Notes: generated from the sequence alone by a model not told the origin. Counted from the stretch's first letter, positions 1 through 9,569 are shown. The stretch: 28,929 nucleotides of DNA from Catenaria anguillulae PL171 (GCA_002102555.1 MCFL01000293.1:1-28929), one strand, 5' to 3'. Translations and numbers: made by a program.

Positions 1-782
1 AGCCGGAAACAAGATCGAGTCGACGAAATCAAGTGGTACTGTACTTGGAGAAGACGATGCCTCAGCTGAAAAGCGCTATACTTGAGATACCGTACATTTA
101 CGTGGACTTTGAAATTTCGCTGTGTAATACTTTTCATTTCGACTCATGACTGACTCTGAAAGGTATCATACCCGTCAATCTGTCAAGGTGGCGTTCAGAT
201 GTGCAACAACTGCAAGTGATCGGCGTCGCAACTCTCAAGCATGCACAATGCACAGACCCAAATGTCGTCGCCAACCCGGACATAGGAGACATGAAGCGAT
301 TCTGCAAGCACTGTGGTGGGGCATTCCTATTTCACCCACAACTTTGATGGGTCCCGGTCGGAGCCGTCAGCTGCATATACACTCGGAACGCGGATGGGTT
401 CTTGTTGGTCGGCGCCAGCTTGATCTTGAGGTGGCCGTCGCTGATCGCTGATGGCTATGAAAAACGCCGTTGGCAAGTTGGCACATCGATCGACAGCCTG
501 GTTTCCCCCCGGCTTCCGCACCGCTTCGAACCGCTTCGAATTCCATGGCTCATCGACCAGATCACCGACTTGTCAGTGAGTCATGCCATGGCAAAATGGA
601 TAATGAAGAACTGAGGGAGTCACTGTGGGTCGACTGATCGAGTCACTGCTCTCGACCCAACTCCGACTCGGCCGCCACCCCTTTCTTTCCCCATCTCTTT
701 GCTGATCATTATCCATTCCATTCCTCCGGTCCATTTTCGCCCATCTTCCCACGCACTACACACATTCATCATCACTGTGACA
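1..782. other. Upstream non-coding stretch with a 10-bp tandem repeat
   Basis: I recognise no gene here. The open frames on both strands are short, with no domain-like composition. Visible items are a perfect tandem copy of CCGCTTCGAA at 521-540, one TGAGTCA (the Gcn4/AP-1 type core) at 577-583, and a pyrimidine-rich tract at about 672-735 just upstream of the BRCT gene start, as expected for a fungal promoter or leader. The TGAGTCA is a single 7-mer and may be chance. Confidence 0.5.
521..540. repeat. Tandem 10-bp direct repeat
   Basis: Two adjacent perfect copies of CCGCTTCGAA, each ending in the palindrome TTCGAA. It lies about 240 bp before the BRCT gene start. It resembles neither a canonical heat-shock element nor a tRNA T-loop closely enough to name. 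Confidence 0.6.
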
Positions 783-3532
783 ATGACCATCACCTCTGCC
801 CGCCGCGCACAAGGCGCTGTCAGCGCGCCGACCAAGCCCACCACCGACCGCGACGGCGACCTGCAAGCGCAAGCTCAGCTTGAACCCAAGTCCATCCCAG
901 ACCTCGTGGCCAACTTGACCGCCTACACCTCAACCCTGACCGCATCGCTCTCTCACGCACACGCCACCCTGACGGCCGACCTCACCAATGCCCGCGCCCA
1001 GCTCGAATCGCTCGACGCCGACCTTGCCGAAGCACACTCGTTGCTTGCCGCTGCGACTGCTGAGCGCGCACACCTCGCGGCCAAAATTGACGAGGCACAT
1101 GCGCAACTCCAAGGTGTTCAAGATGCATTGCAAGTTGCAAACGCCGACCGCGAAAAGTTGGCCAATGACATGCAGCAGGCCAACCAGACACACAAGCAAG
1201 AAATAGACGCGCTGCAGCAAGCGCGCGATGCATTGGCTGACTTGGTGACCAATGCCACGGACGAGTTGGCGGCCAAGGAGGCAGAGGCCGACGAGTTGCA
1301 GGCCGCCATTGAGAGTGCAGCCGATCGGTTGGCCGCGTACGAGCAGGCAGAGGCGCAGTGGGATGGAATCAAGAACGAGTTGGAGCAGCAAGTGCGGGCT
1401 TTGGAAGATCAAGTGGGTGAGAAAGCTGCCGAGGTCGAGGTCATGCGCGAGGAGGTGGAGAGAATGAAGGAATTGGTTGCCGAGCGGGATGTCCAGATTC
1501 AAGAGTACGAGTCCACGTTGGTGGTGTTGGAGGAAGAGGCAAGGAGTTGCGTGCCAAAGTGGATAGGTATGTACTTGCTCTTGTTTTCTCTCTCAGTTGG
1601 ATGGAAACTTAATTGGCTTTTCCATTGAAGCTTGGAATCCGAAAACACTACAACCAAGGCGACGCTCACAACCATCGAATCTGATCTGTCGGCGGCCCGT
1701 GCCTCCCTCAACGATATGGAATCTCGCTGTGGGCAACTGGAATCCACGCTCCAAGATAAAGAAGCCTACATCCGCAACGCAAACCACGAGATCGAGACGC
1801 TCGCGCAAGCACGCGAGGACATGGAGGGCGAGCTCATTCGCGTGACCGAGGCCGTCAACGACTTGGAAATCGAGCGCTCCAGACTGCAAGCGCGCGTCGA
1901 CGAGCTGCAAAAGATGGGTGCAAGTCATGTCGAGACGGTCGAGGTGTTGAGCAATCAGGTGGATGAGGAAAGGTGCAAGCGTGAGCGCGTGGAGCAAGAG
2001 CTCAAGGCGGGAGTTGACCAGCTGAAAAAGGTACAGGCCGAGTTGGACGCGGCCAAGTCGACCGTTCCCAACAATCATGGCTCGTCGTCGGATCAGCCTG
2101 CCGGTGCTCTTCTCGCTGCCAAGGACAAGCAAATTGCCTCGCTCCAGGCCGAACTCGAGGCCATCAAACGCAAGAACACGCCCTTTCTCGTGCCTAAAAC
2201 CAAGGGTCCTTCGTCCGTCATGTCCACATCGTCGCAGCTTTACTCGACCATGGAACGTCTCGGAATCAAGCGCAAGGCCAATGCCATGACCGCAGCCGAC
2301 GCCGCCAACAGATCGGTCATTGGCGCACGTGACTCGGCGGTTGGTGCAAGCGCCGGGTTTCGCACGCCCGACCTGCACATATCTGGCGGCCCCACCAGCG
2401 GTGCCATGGCGGCTGCAAGCTCGCTGCTCCCCAACAAGCGCCCACGCCTCGACACAGCAAACCCATCCTCGTCGTCGCACCACGCGCTTGCATCTGCATC
2501 CATGCTGGCGTCACGCCGCTCTCAGCTCGGCATTCGCGGCGTGTCCTCTGGCAACAACATGCTCGGTCCAAATGACTCTGCGTCAGTGGTTGGTCGCTCA
2601 GAGAGCGTGATTGGCGGCGGCGGCGCCACGCGAGTGAGTCGCCCATCGTCCCATGGCTTGCGCAAGTCGACCGTGGTTACGTTTAGCGGGTTCCGCGAAT
2701 CGCTTGCAGAGTACCAGCCTGTGCTCAAGGAGCAGCTCGTCAAGGTGATTGAGGAGTTGGGCGGTGGAGTAGTGCTTGGCAACGACGAGTTTGATGTGGC
2801 GGTGACGCATGTGGTCACGCCCGTGAACTCGAGGACGGTACGGCAGCTCAGCGCATTTTTACATGGTGTTTTTGGACACTGACCTACTCTTATCATGGTT
2901 TGGACGTACCAGTTCAAGACGTTGGCAGCCGCGCTGTGTCACAAGTGGTTGGTGTTTGATGTCAACTGGGTGCACGAGTCGGCAAAGGTTGGCAAGTTTA
3001 TCGAGGCCAACAAGTATGGTGTGAGGTATTTTGCGGCTCCATTCAAGTGTACGTTTTCAGTAGACTAATGCTCTCGCTCATGCACCACTCGGCTCACTTA
3101 TACATGTACTATGCATATATTGTTGTGCACAGCCAAATCCGTGTGTGTGACGGCTGCATTCCGCGAAGAAAACCATTTGCGCCCTTTCAGGATCGAAAAT
3201 GCGATCCGGTTGGTGGAAACTGTACACATGCGCTTTGACACCGATATCGTCCGCTGCCCTGTTGCCGTACTGACGTAATTGATGCACAGTATGGGAAAGG
3301 ATCCATCACCGCCGACCCGGAAAAGTGCGACATGGTGCTCACAACCACAACGGACAAGCGCGAGTACCGTGCAAAGCGGCTGGACTGGACGTCGTTTATC
3401 AAGGTACTCATTTCCGCCCCTTGTGACTCTTTTTCTCTCTCGCTACCATCACCTTCTCTGACATATGCCCTTGGGCTGTTGCAGCTCATTATGCCAGACG
3501 AATCATTCACGCCAAAGGTTTCGTCGTCGTAA
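783..3532 (+). CDS. Coiled-coil protein with C-terminal tandem BRCT domains (one probable frameshift)
   Basis: Inferred exons: 783-1566, 1631-2837, 2913-3048, 3133-3221, 3290-3403 and 3485-3532, all with GT-AG introns, giving about 793 residues. Residues ~50-440 form a long heptad-rich coiled coil (Ala/Glu/Leu/Gln). A Ser-rich disordered stretch follows. From about residue 605 come two BRCT repeats: VVTFSGF, then THVVTPVNSRT joined across an intron to KTLAAALCHKWLVF and VNWVHESAKVGKF, then a second repeat with VCVTAAFREE and LDWTSFIKLIMP. Tandem BRCTs usually bind phosphopeptides in DNA-damage or checkpoint complexes, so a nuclear scaffold is likely; I cannot name the orthologue. The ATG at 783 is the first in frame. 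Near 1530-1545 the heptad pattern jumps frame: EEEARS stops making sense, while the next frame reads KELRAKVDS and joins exon 2 correctly. One base of a G run seems to be missing (GAGGCAAG read as GAGGGCAAG). This is sequence error or a damaged allele. Confidence 0.8.
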
Positions 3533-3976
3533 GGGCACCCAGCTGTGCTTGTCTTTGTTTTTGACCACTTTTCCGAGTGACCTGTGTTTTGTTCTGTACC
3601 CATATATTCAAGCAAGTACTGTCGTATTTGCCTCGGTTGTGCCCCAGCGTGTACGTAGTGCAAGCAGAATATGTACGATCACATGAACAAAGTTGATGTG
3701 AGACACAGGGTGGCGGGCGTCGTGTTTGCGCTTGATCTGAAGGGACTCGCTGGGTGCACCCAACAACGGCAGAGTTCTCGCAAAGTTCTTCTCATGCCCG
3801 CTTTCTATGAGCAACGTTATGCATGTACCTCATGTTCGAGCTTGTGCTATGTAGCTTCTTAGGCCAACTCGCCCGGCTCCACAAATACCGCTTCCATCTG
3901 CTCGCTCTCCCAGCCTCACTTCTGACATCCCAATGTCCATAACTAAACACCCAAACAATCAAGGCAATCTATCATT
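3533..3976. other. Intergenic region between the BRCT gene and the first PAN gene
   Basis: No supportable gene. The last 35 bases before the PAN1 start are rich in A and C (ACTAAACACCCAAACAATC), like a fungal 5' leader. The rest should hold the BRCT gene 3' end and the PAN1 promoter. I see no clear TATA box. Confidence 0.5.
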
Positions 3977-4717
3977 ATGTCCACCCCACGTCCCCTGCTT
4001 CTCTATGACGCCAACGACGGCATCTTCGCCACGCCGGCTGCCTACAACCTCTCGAGCACCAAAACCGCCAACCAAGTTCGCGCGGCCGTCTTCAAACGCC
4101 CTACCTTCTCGACGCCGCGCAACTGCATGGCTCAGTGCACCTTAGGTTCCCCGCACTTGTGCTTGGTCCCTCGCTACGACCTCCAAGTGCTCGTCCCCGT
4201 CAACCAAGGAAAACCATTACTTGGAGCCACGTGCGACATCATCGACAAGCCGTACTCTGGGGATCCTGCAAAGTACAGGTTCAAGTATGGCAACGAGTTT
4301 TATGGTCCATTGGGATGGGTTCCACAGGCCAAAGTGATTGCGCCGACCCCACCGGCTGTCAATGTGACGGCACCCGAATGTTTTGCTGCATGCGATTTGG
4401 ACCCGAGTTGCTGGGTTGCCACATCGTTTCTGCGCAATGCGACGTGCTTGCACTTTCCCATGGCCAGTAGCGAGGACAAGGTGATGGCAGAGGCGCAAGT
4501 GTGGTGGCTATGGGAAGCCAGAAAGGGGTTCAAGTTAGAGGAGAGTGGGCTGGTTGGTGTGCAGAACTTGACACAAGTCGTGGCAAAGGCGCATTTGGAG
4601 AAGGGTGTGGATGACGAGCCCAGCTCGGGTCGGAGGGTAAGTACATGTGTCGGATCATTGCGGGTATTGATGAGCTTAGTGGTGATTGCTGTGATACTTG
4701 TGCGGCTGCCGCTTTAG
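3977..4717 (+). CDS. PAN/apple-like cysteine-rich protein, copy 1
   Basis: 246 residues in one open frame from the first ATG. There are two cysteine modules: NCMAQC...HLCLV with ATCDII, then APECFAACDLDPSCWVA...NATCLHFPM followed by QVWWLWEARKGF. This spacing suggests tandem PAN/apple-type folds, which bind protein or carbohydrate outside the cell. N-glycosylation sequons (NLS, NVT, NAT, NLT) agree, yet the N-terminus (MSTPRPLLLYDANDG) is no classical signal peptide. The last ~20 residues are hydrophobic (LMSLVVIAVILVRLPL), like a tail anchor or GPI signal. That tail lies in a potential 81-nt intron, 4637-4717: the donor is GTAAGT and the acceptor AG is the end of the TAG stop. Splicing would give a soluble form ending at 4816. 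The gene is a tandem paralogue of 5215-6064. The family call is by cysteine pattern only. Confidence 0.7.
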   Translation: MSTPRPLLLYDANDGIFATPAAYNLSSTKTANQVRAAVFKRPTFSTPRNCMAQCTLGSPHLCLVPRYDLQVLVPVNQGKPLLGATCDIIDKPYSGDPAKYRFKYGNEFYGPLGWVPQAKVIAPTPPAVNVTAPECFAACDLDPSCWVATSFLRNATCLHFPMASSEDKVMAEAQVWWLWEARKGFKLEESGLVGVQNLTQVVAKAHLEKGVDDEPSSGRRVSTCVGSLRVLMSLVVIAVILVRLPL

Positions 4718-5214
4718 GCTGCTCGGTGTTCGTGCAGCTGGAGTCAATACATGTTTACTGAGGATCATGCAAATTGCAAAAAGGGAGATGTGACCACAAG
4801 TCCTCGCGGAAGCTGAAGAGTCCGCAAAGGGCAACCATTGTCTTCCGACGCGTTACACTTACACTTTGCAGGCGAAAATACAATTGCAAGAGCATTTGAC
4901 TTGCTGTGTTGTGTGAAGTGCAGTTGCTTATGGTAGGCTTTAGTGCGCACATGATCTCAAAATACACTTCCATCACCCATGTGATCATCGTGAGACATTA
5001 TTGCACCAGAAGATCAGTCGAATGATTGCAATAGGTATGCAATATCGTCTGTATGTGGATCCACACGGCCAAAAGCGTCGCAGTGTCTTCAAGAGAAAGA
5101 GCCTGCTCGTCCAACTCGATGTATGCGCTGGCTCCCGCCCTGCTCTCAACAGGCTCCCAGGGCGCCGTTGACCATGCCGTTTAGGATCGCCCAGGCCGTC
5201 AGCCGCTATTCACC
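4718..5214. other. Intergenic region between the PAN paralogues
   Basis: No independent gene. Positions 4718-4816 could be a second exon of copy 1 if the 81-nt intron is removed; the frame then runs 32 codons to TGA. A small ORF at 5119-5184 encodes a 21-residue peptide resembling a signal sequence (MYALAPALLSTG) but ends before the copy 2 start, with no obvious donor joining it. Confidence 0.5.
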
Positions 5215-6064
5215 ATGTCAGCTCCACGCCCACCCTTGCTCTTTGACGCCGACAAGGGCATCTTTGCCACCCCGGTGGCCTACAACCTCTCAAGCCGCCA
5301 TCCAAATGCGTGCCGTTTTGCACAAGACACCCACCTACTCGCGGCCCGCCAACTGTATCGCACAGTGCACCATGAGTGCCCCACATCTGTGCCTCGTCCC
5401 TCGGTACAACCTGGCCGACCTGTTGCCTCTCAACGCGACCGCGCGCAACATGCTCACTGCCACATGCGACATTATCGAAAACGGGCAGCAGAGCAGCGTG
5501 CCGGCAAAGTACAAGTTCAAGTACGGCAACGAGTTTTACGGCGCCATGGGATGGATTCCGCAGGCTAAAGTTGTGCAACCCAAGTCGCCAGCTGCGAACG
5601 TGTCTGAGGCCGAGTGTTTCTCGGCGTGCGATTTGGAAGCAACCTGCTGGGTCGCATCGTTTTTCACGAGCAACACGACATGCATGCACTTTCCCATGGC
5701 CAGCGAGGAGGACAAGACGGTGGCTGAGTCCAAAGTGTGGTGGATTTGGGAGGCGAGGCCCGGGTTCAAGTTGCAAGAGAGCGGGTTGGCCGGTAGTGTG
5801 CAAAACTTTACTGAGGTTGTGGGAAAAGTGCACTTGGAGAAGGGCATCGATCTGCCGAGCGCAGCGGCGGTGGCGGGGCACCGTAAATTTGCTATCCAGT
5901 CGTTTTGGTTGTGCTTGGCCTGTTGTTTGTCCGTCTTTGACCATTGTGTGATCGACAACATGACGTCCACGTTTACCTACGTGTGCTTGACTGACAATAG
6001 AGAGTGCTGTATGACTCAACGCGCGCACATGTGGGCGGCACTTCGTAGCTACATATGTAGGTAA
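5215..6064 (+). CDS. PAN/apple-like cysteine-rich protein, copy 2 (frameshifted)
   Basis: This is a tandem paralogue of 3977-4717. The N-terminus MSAPRPPLLFDADKG with ATPVAYNLSS aligns with copy 1 in the frame of the ATG at 5215. After the AGC codon at 5293-5295 the homology continues in another frame from 5297: AIQMRAVLHKTPTYS, then NCIAQCTMSAPHLCLVPRY, ECFSACDLEATCWVA and the WWIWEARPGFKL block. Against copy 1, eight bases are missing at this point. The cysteines, sequons (NVS, NTT, NFT) and spacing are otherwise conserved, so decay, if real, is recent. The C-terminus again has a hydrophobic stretch (FAIQSFWLCLACCLSVF). It can also be read as part of a candidate intron 5883-6000 (GTAAAT...ACTGACAATAG), whose removal would leave a short soluble end. 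The ATG at 5123 in the second frame is not supported, because homology starts in the other frame. Confidence 0.65.
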
Positions 6065-6804
6065 TGCCAACTCGAGACCCAGCGCATGATCCTACCGCGA
6101 GCTGCCGTGTTCACGGGTCGACGTGACTGTAGAGGCCCAATTGTTCTACGAGGACATCAAGTACCACAAACGATTACCAGGGGTGCATGCATGATCTAGA
6201 AGATCACATTGCTGGGAGTGTCAAATTACAGGTTATTGTCGACCGGTCGCATTGACTTGGCTGCTGCTGACCATCGATATCATTTGTGATAATCGACTGA
6301 TGTCACTCAAAACGCCACAAATAGACCGGGTTTTCAACCAACCAAGAATAAGTAAGATTCTTTGGTGACGGCTTTCGTGCAAGCGAGTTCGAGTTGCGGA
6401 GACGAGTGGACCTGCGTCTTTATCGCGCCGTCATTTCTTGAAAGCTGTTGGTTGGTTCAAACGTCGGAAAACCATTCAAAGTGCTGACTTTTTTTTTTCG
6501 CCCACTTTTTTCAGTGTGTGACACGTCGACTCGACCAGATTGTTGACCGAGAGCCACGTCAAAAGCCCAAAAGCCAACCCGAAAAGTGAAAAGTTGTGCG
6601 GTTGATATTTCCGAATAAACAAATAAAGGCCGCCAACACCCAACACTCGCCGCCGCCGTCTCGTCTCGCCCAAACACTGGGGATATTCTATCATCTGCAC
6701 TGAATGCAACACATCATCATCATCATCATCATCATCGACTGTGCCCCAACCCACCGCCGTTTCAATTCCCTCTTCAAACACACCAAGCCGACGCCATCAT
6801 CACC
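6065..6804. other. Intergenic region: 3' side of PAN2 and reticulon promoter/leader
   Basis: No gene recognised. It contains a T10 run at 6489-6498, two AATAAA hexamers at 6614-6619 and 6622-6627 (possible polyadenylation signals, though ~550 bp beyond the PAN2 stop), and a (CAT)8 microsatellite just upstream of the reticulon start. The last 150 bases are C-rich and probably the reticulon 5' leader. Confidence 0.5.
6712..6735. repeat. (CAT)8 trinucleotide microsatellite
   Basis: Eight perfect CAT units ending about 70 bp before the reticulon start codon, so probably in the 5' leader or core promoter. As transcribed leader it would add several upstream ATGs (CATCATG is absent, but ATC/TCA registers give none), so it looks neutral for translation. 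Confidence 0.85.
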
Positions 6805-7759
6805 ATGACCGATCTCAACTCTGCCCCCGCCAACGTGTGCCCCGAATCGCTCGACCGCGGCCTCGTCTCGGACCTCATGTCAGGTCTGAAGAAGTCGTTT
6901 GTCAAGGGTAAGTCCATGGCGTGAATGCAACCAACCAATGGCCAGCGCCAACCAAATCCACTCACTCGTGCCTTGCTTGTTTTCGTTGATGTCTCGCCCA
7001 TCTCACAGAGGACCCTACCCTTTTGACGCCGTATGTGCACACTGCCCGCTCGCTCACCCTGTGGCACAACCCGCTCCACTCTGGCATTGCCCTCGGCTCG
7101 ATCCTTGTGTCGATCCTCATTGCCCGGTACCTTGCCCAGGACCTGCCGTCGCTGCTCCTCGGGACCGTCTTCTACGCCACGCTGCTCAACCTCGTGTACA
7201 AGCTCGCGGGCAAGCTGGTCCAGCTCGCCACGGGCACGGAAACCTTGCCCGATGCCCACCGTTCGTTTGCCCCACACGCCCGTTTGGCCTTGACGGACGA
7301 CCAGGCTCGTCATGTGGCGTCCGTGTTGGTCACGTCGGTCAATGGCACCATGCGTGGCGTCACGAGCATTGTGTTGGTTGAGGATTTGGGCAAGACGCTC
7401 ATGGCGCTTGCAGGCATTTACGTGGCGTGGACGCTTGCCTCGTGGATGGCCACGACCACCATCTTGTTGGTGGCCACAGTGCTTGTGTTTGCCTTGCCCA
7501 TTGCCTACGACCAGAACCGTGAAGTCGTTGATGCCCAGCGGGCCATTGTCATGCAGTTGGTCAACGACAAGCTTGGCGTGTACGTTGTTTGGATTACCTG
7601 GTCATCCCCTGTGTGAAAATGTCGACTGACTCTTTTATGTGTTGCAGCGCGCTTGAAAAGTCGCGCTCGCTCCGTCAAGACATCACCTCCAAGCTCAACG
7701 CCACCGTGACCTCGGCCACCACCACGACCGAGGCCGCACCCAAGCCCAAGGAAGAGTAA
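6805..7759 (+). CDS. Reticulon-domain ER membrane-shaping protein
   Basis: Exons 6805-6907, 7009-7579 and 7648-7759; introns 101 and 68 nt (GTAAGT and GTACGT donors); 261 residues, intact. After ~45 polar residues comes the reticulon homology domain. It opens with LTLWHNPLHSG, the usual hydrophobic-entry motif, followed by a long hydrophobic hairpin (~60-105). A hydrophilic loop and a second long hairpin (~145-190, ending ALPIAYDQNREVVD) follow. Reticulons wedge into the outer leaflet of ER tubules and curve them. The C-terminal segment is polar, and the protein ends KPKEE. This fits the KxKxx dilysine form of COPI-dependent ER retrieval, consistent with ER residence. The ATG at 6805 follows CATCACC, a good fungal start context, and nothing upstream in frame competes. 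It is convergent with the CCDC25 gene. Confidence 0.88.
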
Positions 7760-8095
7760 ACCGCTGCCCGCCAAGTCTTATTTATCGTTCGGCAACAGGA
7801 TTCCTGCCGCGAATCTTTGCGTGTCGTCCACAAGCCCCAAGTTTCTCTTTCCTTTTCGTTTTGCCATTCATATTTGACTTGTTTTGCTGGTTGTGCTCAT
7901 CGGTGATTCCACAATTGTTTGACCTCTCCAGTGCGGTTTGCCTTCCTCCTCTCTTTCCCTGTTGCCCGATGATTCTTTGATGTTTGTCGTTCGTTTCCTG
8001 TGTGCCCACTTGTGTTCTTCGTGATTCCAACACAAACATGCTGTAAGCTTCGTACACATTGATGGACATTGAACACAGAACAAGGCCAAATCAAC
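7760..8095. other. Convergent 3' intergenic region
   Basis: Lies between the stops of the reticulon gene (+) and the CCDC25 gene (-). It is T-rich on the + strand (many TTTGT/TTCC blocks), as expected of 3' untranslated and termination sequence. No gene is seen. Confidence 0.6.
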
Positions 8096-9275
8096 TCACA
8101 TGAAGAAATCATCATCGTCTTCGGCCTCCATGTCCTTGTTTGTGGTCATGGCATCGGGGTCAAACAAGTTGTCGTACGAACTGGCTGCCTTCTTTTCCTT
8201 GTACTCGCGCTTGAGCCGCTCCTCCTCTTCGCGCTGTAGAGCACACACTCGGTGAGTTTTGCGGTGCTTGCACTCCCGCTGAAACAAAGAGAAAAAAAAA
8301 AAGAAGCATACCTTGATCTTTTCCGCCTGTCGCAACTCTGCGCGCCTGGCCTTTTCGTACTCGAGCTTTTCCTGCGCCAAATCCGGATGCCGCTCGACCT
8401 TAGTCTTGTTGAGGCGATTGACAATGTCGTTGAGTCGCGTGGCAATGTGGACACGCTTGACTTGCTTTGGTTGGTGGAACGATACAGCCCCTGTGGCCAT
8501 GTCGCCCGTCTTGAGCAAGTTGGATGCGGGCTATAGATATGCACATGAACGGCCAAGTCAGATGGGTCAATGAGCACGCACACAACCAGATACATAGCGA
8601 AAACACAAAGCGCACAGTGTAGATAATGGACAAGTTGTCCTTCTTATTGCCCTCGATCGAGTTTGCCTTTGTCAGCTGAGCGAGCTATTGCAAGAGCACG
8701 TCCGGGATGTCGTCCCAGCGTGTGCAGTACAGGTGATTGTCGACTGGGGCAGACGCAGACGCAGACGCAAGCGCTCCGGTAATGGGTTTTGGGAGTGTCT
8801 TGACTGCGCCTTTGGTGGAGCGGGCCGTGGGCGGGGTGCCCGCAGGCGATGAGGACGCGGCGGGGTTGACCTTGCATGGCTGTAGCCGCAAGTAGACGTG
8901 GGCTAACGCACGTGCAGAGAATGGTGAGATTGTACGAACAGTGGTTTGAGGACGAGGGGGTGTGTGGTGGGTTCGACGAACCAGAGGACAGCTTGTCAAC
9001 GTGGAACCAGACGTCCGAGTCCCAGGCATGCTTGATGAGTTCCTCGTCTGTGCGCCGATAGTGTTGATGTGGTTGGTCAAAAACAGACATGTCGGAAAGA
9101 GGGGGCCATCAACGCACTTTCAAACTTGTCCTTGCCCATGTAGATGATTGCTGGCGGCTCGACAACTGTGAATTGAATACTCACACTGCCCTGTCAGCAC
9201 GTTTGAGGGTCCGATGATGAACATGACATTGGACAATGGCAGCGACAGACCGTTGGATGTGAAGTAGAAGACCAT
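8096..9275 (-). CDS. CCDC25/Jlp2 homologue (NFACT-R domain) with an in-frame TAG
   Basis: Exons on the minus strand: 9275-9251, 9165-9118, 9047-8982, 8902-8616, 8530-8312 and 8233-8096. Five introns of 70-85 nt give 261 codons including the final stop. The product starts MVFYFTSNVVEPPAIIYMGK, then ENEELIKHAWDSDVWFHVDK, AHVYLRL, KANSIEGNKKDNLSIIYT, LLKTGDMATGAVSFHQPK and NKTKVERHPDLAQEKLEYEK, ending in a charged helix and DDDFFM. This matches the CCDC25 family from end to end; the family carries the NFACT-R fold seen in ribosome quality-control proteins (yeast Jlp2). Two oddities: a 53-residue Ala/Pro/Ser/Thr-rich insertion (8876-8718) between AHVYLRLQP and WDDIPDVLLQ, and TAG at 8687-8685 where a Glu/Asp is expected (VLLQ-stop-LAQLTKANSI). 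The frame is otherwise unbroken on both sides. A G-to-T change, sequence error or readthrough would explain it. Confidence 0.87.
8749..8766. repeat. (GCAGAC)3 hexanucleotide repeat inside the CCDC25 insertion
   Basis: Three perfect GCAGAC units on the + strand. On the coding strand they encode an Ala-Ser repeat (ASASAS) within the extra 53 residues. It suggests that replication slippage helped build the insertion. Confidence 0.8.
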
Positions 9276-9569
9276 TGTTAAGTCAGACGTTGGTGAATGG
9301 CGGGCAATAATGCATGCAGCGGTTCATCAAAAGAACAGCATGGATGAGATTCTTTTGTCCCTCTTTGAGTCGGTGCGAGACGTGCCGGAAGACAATATAT
9401 TAATGCGAGAACATGATGCGAGACTGGAGGATGGATCGACGGACCCAAACACACAAGAAACTAGACATGTGCTCGAAATCGAAGCTCAGGTTATGTACAA
9501 TTTTCGTCGATTCTCATGCTCGATGCACCAAGCGACCTGACGCAGCTCTGATTTTAACGCACTTGCACC
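9276..9569. promoter_or_regulatory. Divergent promoter region between the CCDC25 and NAA10 genes
   Basis: 294 bp separate two start codons that point away from each other, so both promoters must lie here. An AT-rich GACAATATATTAATG near 9391-9405 is the only TATA-like stretch. No other factor site is assigned. Both genes act close to the ribosome (NatA; the Jlp2/CCDC25 family), so shared expression is conceivable but unproven. Confidence 0.5.

Noticed and set aside
521-545. tRNA T-arm-like TTCGAA
   Set aside because: No acceptor stem, anticodon arm or second box can be folded around it; it is a 10-bp tandem repeat.
577-583. TGAGTCA as a Gcn4-type binding site
   Set aside because: A single 7-mer in 29 kb is expected by chance often enough that the link to the bZIP gene here is not supportable.
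146-614. Short plus-strand open frames at the window start
   Set aside because: No homology, biased composition or splice context supports coding.
5119-5184. 21-codon ORF resembling a signal peptide upstream of PAN copy 2
   Set aside because: It ends in TAG before the conserved start, has no convincing donor, and has no equivalent upstream of copy 1.
5123-5214. ATG at 5123 as the start of PAN copy 2
   Set aside because: It is in frame with the downstream homology, but its N-terminal residues match nothing in copy 1. The ATG at 5215 in the other frame does match, so a frame shift explains the data better.
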